Assembly (NCBI GenBank): GCA_016780245.1
Contig: JADHME010000008.1
Location: 1 to 35,873 of the forward strand
Direction: 5' to 3'
Length of the DNA: 35,873 bases
Origin: Flavobacteriaceae bacterium
GTDB lineage: Bacteria > Bacteroidota > Bacteroidia > Flavobacteriales > Flavobacteriaceae
Positions 35,318-35,873 of the stretch are shown in pieces (within the stretch, counting starts at the first letter, position 1; the number at the start of each line of letters is the position of its first letter). The notes beneath the pieces are model-generated. The model saw only the letters and a program-made list of their open reading frames with translations. It searched no databases and was not told the origin of the DNA. The translations under genes and the position numbers were made by a program.

Positions 35318-35873
35318 GGTTTAGATATTTTTTAAATCAGCCTTTTTTTAAAAAAATTATAATAATCAATATTATTATTTTTTTACTTCCACTTGTATTA
35401 AATACTTTTTTATTTCTGTTCAATTTAAAACAATTTAGCCTTATCAATTTCTTTGATCTTCACCCAGGAATAGGAGATATTATTAGAAGTCCTTGGACAC
35501 TAATATCATATTCTTTTTTTCACATTGATTTTTTTCACATATTCTGGAATATGTTGATTTTCTATGTTGTTTGTAAACATTTTTTAAATTTTCTAACAAA
35601 TAAAAAATTAATGGAAATATATCTTTTTGGTTCACTCATGGGAGGTCTATTCTTTGTGATTTCATATAATATTTTTCCAGTATTTAACAATGTTTTTTCG
35701 CCTTTGATAGGATCATCAGCTGCTGTTTACGCTTTACTTATTTTTGCTTGTTCATATATGCCAAACACTAGAGTGAACCTCATTTTTTTTGATATTAAAT
35801 TGAAATATTTAGGTCTTTTCTATGTTTTATTGAGTTTAATTCAAATACCCTTTAGTAATGCTGGTGGAAATAT
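35308..35873 (+). CDS. Second rhomboid family intramembrane protease, 3' end cut by window edge
   Basis: 188 residues are visible from the ATG at 35308, which lies inside the 3' end of the first rhomboid gene (10-base overlap, ATGGAATTAG). Hydrophobic segments begin at about residue 17. SYSFFHIDFFHIFWNMLIFY carries the HxxxN motif (H77, N81) and GSSAAVYALL the catalytic Ser (S137 in GxS). The catalytic His and the last membrane segments would be beyond the edge. It is a divergent paralogue of the preceding gene with no long N-terminal domain. The tandem arrangement is common in Flavobacteriia. Confidence 0.9.
   Translation, partial: MELGFRYFLNQPFFKKIIIINIIIFLLPLVLNTFLFLFNLKQFSLINFFDLHPGIGDIIRSPWTLISYSFFHIDFFHIFWNMLIFYVVCKHFLNFLTNKKLMEIYLFGSLMGGLFFVISYNIFPVFNNVFSPLIGSSAAVYALLIFACSYMPNTRVNLIFFDIKLKYLGLFYVLLSLIQIPFSNAGGN

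Overview
The window looks like a chromosomal segment of a very AT-rich member of the Bacteroidota, most likely a marine Flavobacteriia with a compact genome. Three things point there. The left edge holds the N-terminus of a SusC/RagA-type TonB-linked outer-membrane receptor. Several gene starts lack a Shine-Dalgarno sequence but follow the Bacteroidota promoter signature (-33 TTTG, about 18-19 nt, -7 TAnnTTTG). The gene content and order (DUF721-recF facing a TPR gene, then ribH, a small membrane protein, mutL and two rhomboids; spoT-fur-purA-OstA-like; DUF349, aroE, DUF368) match what I know of Flavobacteriia. I see no tRNA, rRNA, CRISPR, insertion sequence or phage gene, so this is mostly a housekeeping region. 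No gap between genes exceeds about 210 bases.

Layout. 1-1562 (minus): SusC-like receptor (cut by the edge) and an unknown secreted protein. 1677-4696: lysA (minus) and, divergently, sucC, then an Hsp20 gene ending in a clear intrinsic terminator. 4745-10177 (minus): a tightly overlapping set tsaC, cca, ctaA, a pRiA4b ORF-3-like gene and uvrB. 10256-11256 (plus): ruvX and def. 11253-29383 (minus): a run of 13 genes: a DHH phosphoesterase, a cyclophilin-FKBP fusion lipoprotein, DUF3810, two amidohydrolase-family genes, spoT, fur, purA, an OstA/LptA-like protein, a TPR protein, a DUF368 polyprenyl-phosphate transporter, aroE and a DUF349 protein. 29472-29894 (plus): ndk. 29887-31273 (minus): recF and DUF721. 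31322-35873 (plus): TPR membrane protein, ribH, small membrane protein, mutL and two rhomboid proteases, the last cut by the right edge.

How the genes work together. Themes are envelope biogenesis (SusC, OstA-like, DUF368, envelope immunophilin, rhomboids), DNA repair and replication (uvrB, recF, DUF721/DciA-like, mutL, ruvX), tRNA maturation and translation (tsaC, cca, def), nucleotide and amino-acid synthesis (purA, ndk, lysA, aroE, ribH) and stress control (spoT, fur, hsp20).

I did not find a clear new defence or mobile system. The points most worth a second look are: promoter boxes lying 4-5 nt before start codons, implying leaderless mRNAs; a perfect 10-bp dyad directly before the GTG start of spoT; three amidohydrolase-like domains in two adjacent genes of which only one keeps its metal ligands; a MutL whose nuclease motif is substituted; a cyclophilin-FKBP fusion lipoprotein; and a protein-level-conserved tandem repeat at the N-terminus of the DUF349 protein.
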